A stretch of DNA of 64,000 nucleotides, taken from assembly GCA_946699065.1 (NCBI GenBank), contig CAMPDV010000137.1, positions 124,001-188,000 on the forward strand, in the 5' to 3' direction. Below the pieces are notes generated by a model. That model did not search any database, was not told the DNA's origin, and saw nothing but the letters and a program-made list of their open reading frames with translations. How positions within the stretch are numbered: the first letter of the stretch is position 1; each line of letters starts with the position of its first letter. The translations under genes and the position numbers were made by a program. This DNA comes from Loxodes magnus. Lineage: Eukaryota > Ciliophora > Karyorelictea > Loxodida > Loxodidae. This document shows positions 61,195 to 64,000 of the stretch, one piece after another.

Positions 61195-63720
61195 TGACCA
61201 CTCATGGTCTTACAGGTACCTGTCTTTACGTCCCATAATCTCACCGTCTAATCATAACTTCCCGATACGATGAACTCTGAATCACTGGATATAGCCACAG
61301 CATATACATAATGTGTGTGACCACTCATGGTCTTACAGGTACCTGTCTTGACGTCCCATAGTCTCACCGTATTATCTCAACTTCCCGATACGATGAACTC
61401 TGAATCACTGGATATAGCCACAGCATATACATAATTAGTGTGTGACCACTCATGGTCTTACAGGTACCTGTCTTTACGTTCCATAATCTCACCGTATTAT
61501 CTCTACTTCCCGATACGATGAACTCTGAATCACTGGATATAGCCACAGCATATACATAATGTGTGTGACCACTCATGGTCTTACAGGTACCTGTCTTGAC
61601 GTTCCATAGTCTCACCGTATTATCTCTACTTCCCGATACGATGAACTCTGAATCACTGGATATAGCCACAGCATATACATAATGTGTGTGACCACTCATG
61701 GTCTTACAGGTACCTGTCTTTACGTTCCATAATCTCACCGTATTATCTCTACTTCCCGATACGATGAACTCTGAATCACTGGATATAGCCACAGATCATA
61801 CATAATGTGTGTGACCACTCATGGTCTTACAGGTACCTGTCTTGACGTTCCATAGTCTCACCGTCTAATCATAACTTCCCGATACGATGAACTCTGAATC
61901 ACTGGATATAGCCACAGCATATACATAATGTGTGTGACCACTCATGGTCTTACAGGTACCTGTCTTGACGTCCCATAGTCTCACCGTCTAATCATAACTT
62001 CCCGATACGATGAACTCTGAATCACTGGATATAGCCACAGCATATACATAATGTGTGTGACCACTCATGGTCTTACAGGTACCTGTCTTGACGTTCCATA
62101 ATCTCACCGTCTAATCTTAACTTCCCGATACGATGAACTCTGAATCACTGGATATAGCCACAGCATATAAATAATGTGTGTGACCACTCATGGTCTTACA
62201 GGTACCTGTCTTGACGTCCCATAGTCTCACCGTATTATCTCTACTTCCCGATACGATGAACTCTGAATCACTGGATATAGCCACAGCATATACATAATGT
62301 GTGTGACCACTCATGGTCTTACAGGTACCTGTCTTGACGTCCCATAGTCTCACCGTATTATCTCTACTTCCCGATACGATGAACTCTGAATCACTGGATA
62401 TAGCCACAGCATATACCTAACCTGTGTGACCACTCATGGTCTTACAGGTACCTGTCTTGACGTCCCATAGTCTCACCGTATTATCATAACTTCCCGATAC
62501 GATGAACTCTGAATCACTGGATATAGCCACAGATCATACATAATGTGTGTGACCACTCATGGTCTTACAGGTACCTGTCTTTACGTTCCATAATCTCACC
62601 GTATTATCTCTACTTCCCGATACGATGAACTCTGAATCACTGGATATAGCCACAGCATATACATAATGTGTGTGACCACTCATGGTCTTACAGGTACCTG
62701 TCTTGACGTCCCATAATCTCACCGTATTATCTCTACTTCCCGATACGATGAACTCTGAATCACTGGATATAGCCACAGCATATACATAATGTGTGTGACC
62801 ACTCATGGTCTTACAGGTACCTGTCTTGACGTCCCATAGTCTCACCGTATTATCATAACTTCCCGATACGATGAACTCTGAATCACTGGATATAGCCACA
62901 GCATATACATAATTAGTGTGTGACCACTCATGGTCTTACAGGTACCTGTCTTGACGTCCCATAATCTCACCGTATTATCTCTACTTCCCGATACGATGAA
63001 CTCTGAATCACTGGATATAGCCACAGCATATACATAATGTGTGTGACCACTCATGGTCTTACAGGTACCTGTCTTGACGTCCCATAGTCTCACCGTATTA
63101 TCATAACTTCCCGATACGATGAACTCTGAATCACTGGATATAGCCACAGCATATACATAACTAGTGTGACCACTCATGGTCTTACAGGTACCTGTCTTTA
63201 CGTTCCATAATCTCACCGTATTATCTCTACTTCCCGATACGATGAACTCTGAATCACTGGATATAGCCACAGCATATACATAATGTGTGTGACCACTCAT
63301 GGTCTTACAGGTACCTGTCTTGACGTTCCATAATCTCACCGTATTATCTCTACTTCCCGATACGATGAACTCTGAATCACTGGATATAGCCACAGATCAT
63401 ACATAATGTGTGTGACCACTCATGGTCTTACAGGTACCTGTCTTGACGTCCCATAGTCTCACCGTATAATCATGACTTCCCGATACGATGAACTCTGAAT
63501 CACTGGATATAGCCACAGATCATACATGACTAGTGTGACCACTCATGGTCTTACAGGTACCTGTCTTGACGTCCCATAGTCTCACCGTCTAATCTGCACT
63601 TCCCGATACGATGAACTCTGAATCACTGGATATAGCCACAGATCATACATAATATGTGTGACCACTCATGGTCTTACAGGTACCTGTCTTTACGTTCCAT
63701 AATCTCACCGTCTAATCATA
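60060..63720 (-). repeat. Divergent WNVK/RDN subfamily block
   Basis: Many units share gttcc or tttacgttcc (WNVK core), cataatctc (synonymous Leu change), attatctctac (RDN cassette) and cataatgtgtgtg (HYV cassettes). These are scarce or absent below 51 kb. The block is flanked by ordinary units on both sides and holds three of the five 2-bp insertion units. Confidence 0.85.
61439..62917 (-). CDS. WD40 repeat protein segment of the divergent WNVK/RDN type
   Basis: 493 codons, 12 blades, between 2-bp insertion units near 61437 and 62915. A two-blade piece at 61195-61438 lies in yet another frame and contains SGS-TGA-DNTV at 61377-61379. Blades here use HYVYA or HYV-TGA-S in cassette A, RDN or YDN in cassette B, and WNVK or WDVK cores. 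Standard-code stops are fewer than elsewhere. The double-stop cassette SGS-TAA-D-TAG occurs near 62105-62112. Fragment only; family assignment is certain, expression unknown. Confidence 0.42.
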
Positions 63721-63999
63721 ACTTCCCGATACGATGAACTCTGAATCACTGGATATAGCCACAGATCATACATGACTAGTGTGACCACTCATGGTCTTAC
63801 AGGTACCTGTCTTGACGTCCCATAGTCTCACCGTATAATCATGACTTCCCGATACGATGAACTATGAATCACTGGATATAGCCACAGCATATACATAATG
63901 TGTGTGACCACTCATGGTCTTACAGGTACCTGTCTTGACGTCCCATAGTCTCACCGTATTATCATAACTTCCCGATACGATGAACTCTGAATCACTGGA
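62917..63999 (-). CDS. WD40 repeat protein segment at the N-terminal-side edge of the window (partial)
   Basis: 361 codons, about nine blades, from the 2-bp insertion near 62915 to the window edge. It includes a 183-codon stretch that is open under the standard code (62842-63393 with its shifted tail), using HYVYA, SYVYA, RDN and YDN cassettes. Above 63420 the blades return to the common HDY with SHV-TGA-S type, so the divergent block is embedded in the ordinary array rather than marking its end. TAG for GAG in DSEF lies near 63861. The array continues beyond 64000, so the true N-terminus and any associated domain are outside the window. Confidence 0.42.
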
Positions 64000-64000
64000 T

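Overview
The whole 64 kb window is one unbroken tandem array of a 123-bp unit. Read on the minus strand, each unit encodes one 41-residue WD40 (beta-propeller) blade. Anchoring on the invariant start of the unit (position 1, then 124, 247 and so on), I count 520 complete units up to position 63934, plus a 66-bp partial unit. Neither end of the array lies in the window. I see no start codon context, non-WD40 domain, RNA gene, mobile element or unique sequence. The protein would run from the 64000 end (N-terminal) to the 1 end (C-terminal). The consensus unit is about 45% GC.

Each blade is an almost invariant core ([19 protein letters not shown], then [15 protein letters not shown]) with two short variable cassettes. 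Cassette A lies just after the GH dipeptide, and cassette B lies between SGS and TVRLWD. The cores are nearly identical even at third codon positions, which indicates concerted evolution or recent amplification. Almost all differences change amino acids at the few positions expected on the ligand-binding top face of a propeller.

Under the standard code the frame is cut every few hundred bases; the longest stop-free run is 285 codons. The stops are not scattered. TGA falls where WD40 blades commonly have Trp (V-TGA-S-V and SGS-TGA-D). TAG and TAA fall where they commonly have Gln or Glu (D-TAG-T-V and G-TAG-V), and TAG also replaces GAG in DSEF. This suggests a eukaryote with all three stops reassigned (UGA=Trp, UAR=Gln or Glu), as known in some karyorelict or heterotrich ciliates such as Condylostoma, in the syndinean Amoebophrya, and in Blastocrithidia. 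The alternative is a decayed WD40 satellite under another code. The sequence alone does not decide between these.

Layout. Positions 1-21618 hold four successive higher-order copies of 38, 45, 44 and 49 units, rich in 1-bp-deletion units. Positions 21619-37950 hold Trp/TGA-type units with a dispersed SYIS-GIDDEK module. Positions 37960-43400 hold two copies at a 24-unit offset. Positions 43070-49955 hold two copies of a 28-unit block. Positions 49956-60060 are mosaic. Positions 60060-63720 hold a divergent WNVK/RDN block, followed by ordinary units to the end. There are 41 frame-shifting units, 30 of them in the first 20.4 kb. The longest frameshift-free run is 32221-43524 (about 92 blades, 3768 codons).

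If translated, the array would form a chain of many propellers with a diversified binding surface, comparable in design to the repeat domains of fungal HET-D/E/R NLR proteins. If not translated, it could be a satellite or a store of blade variants. No effector domain is visible to assign a job.
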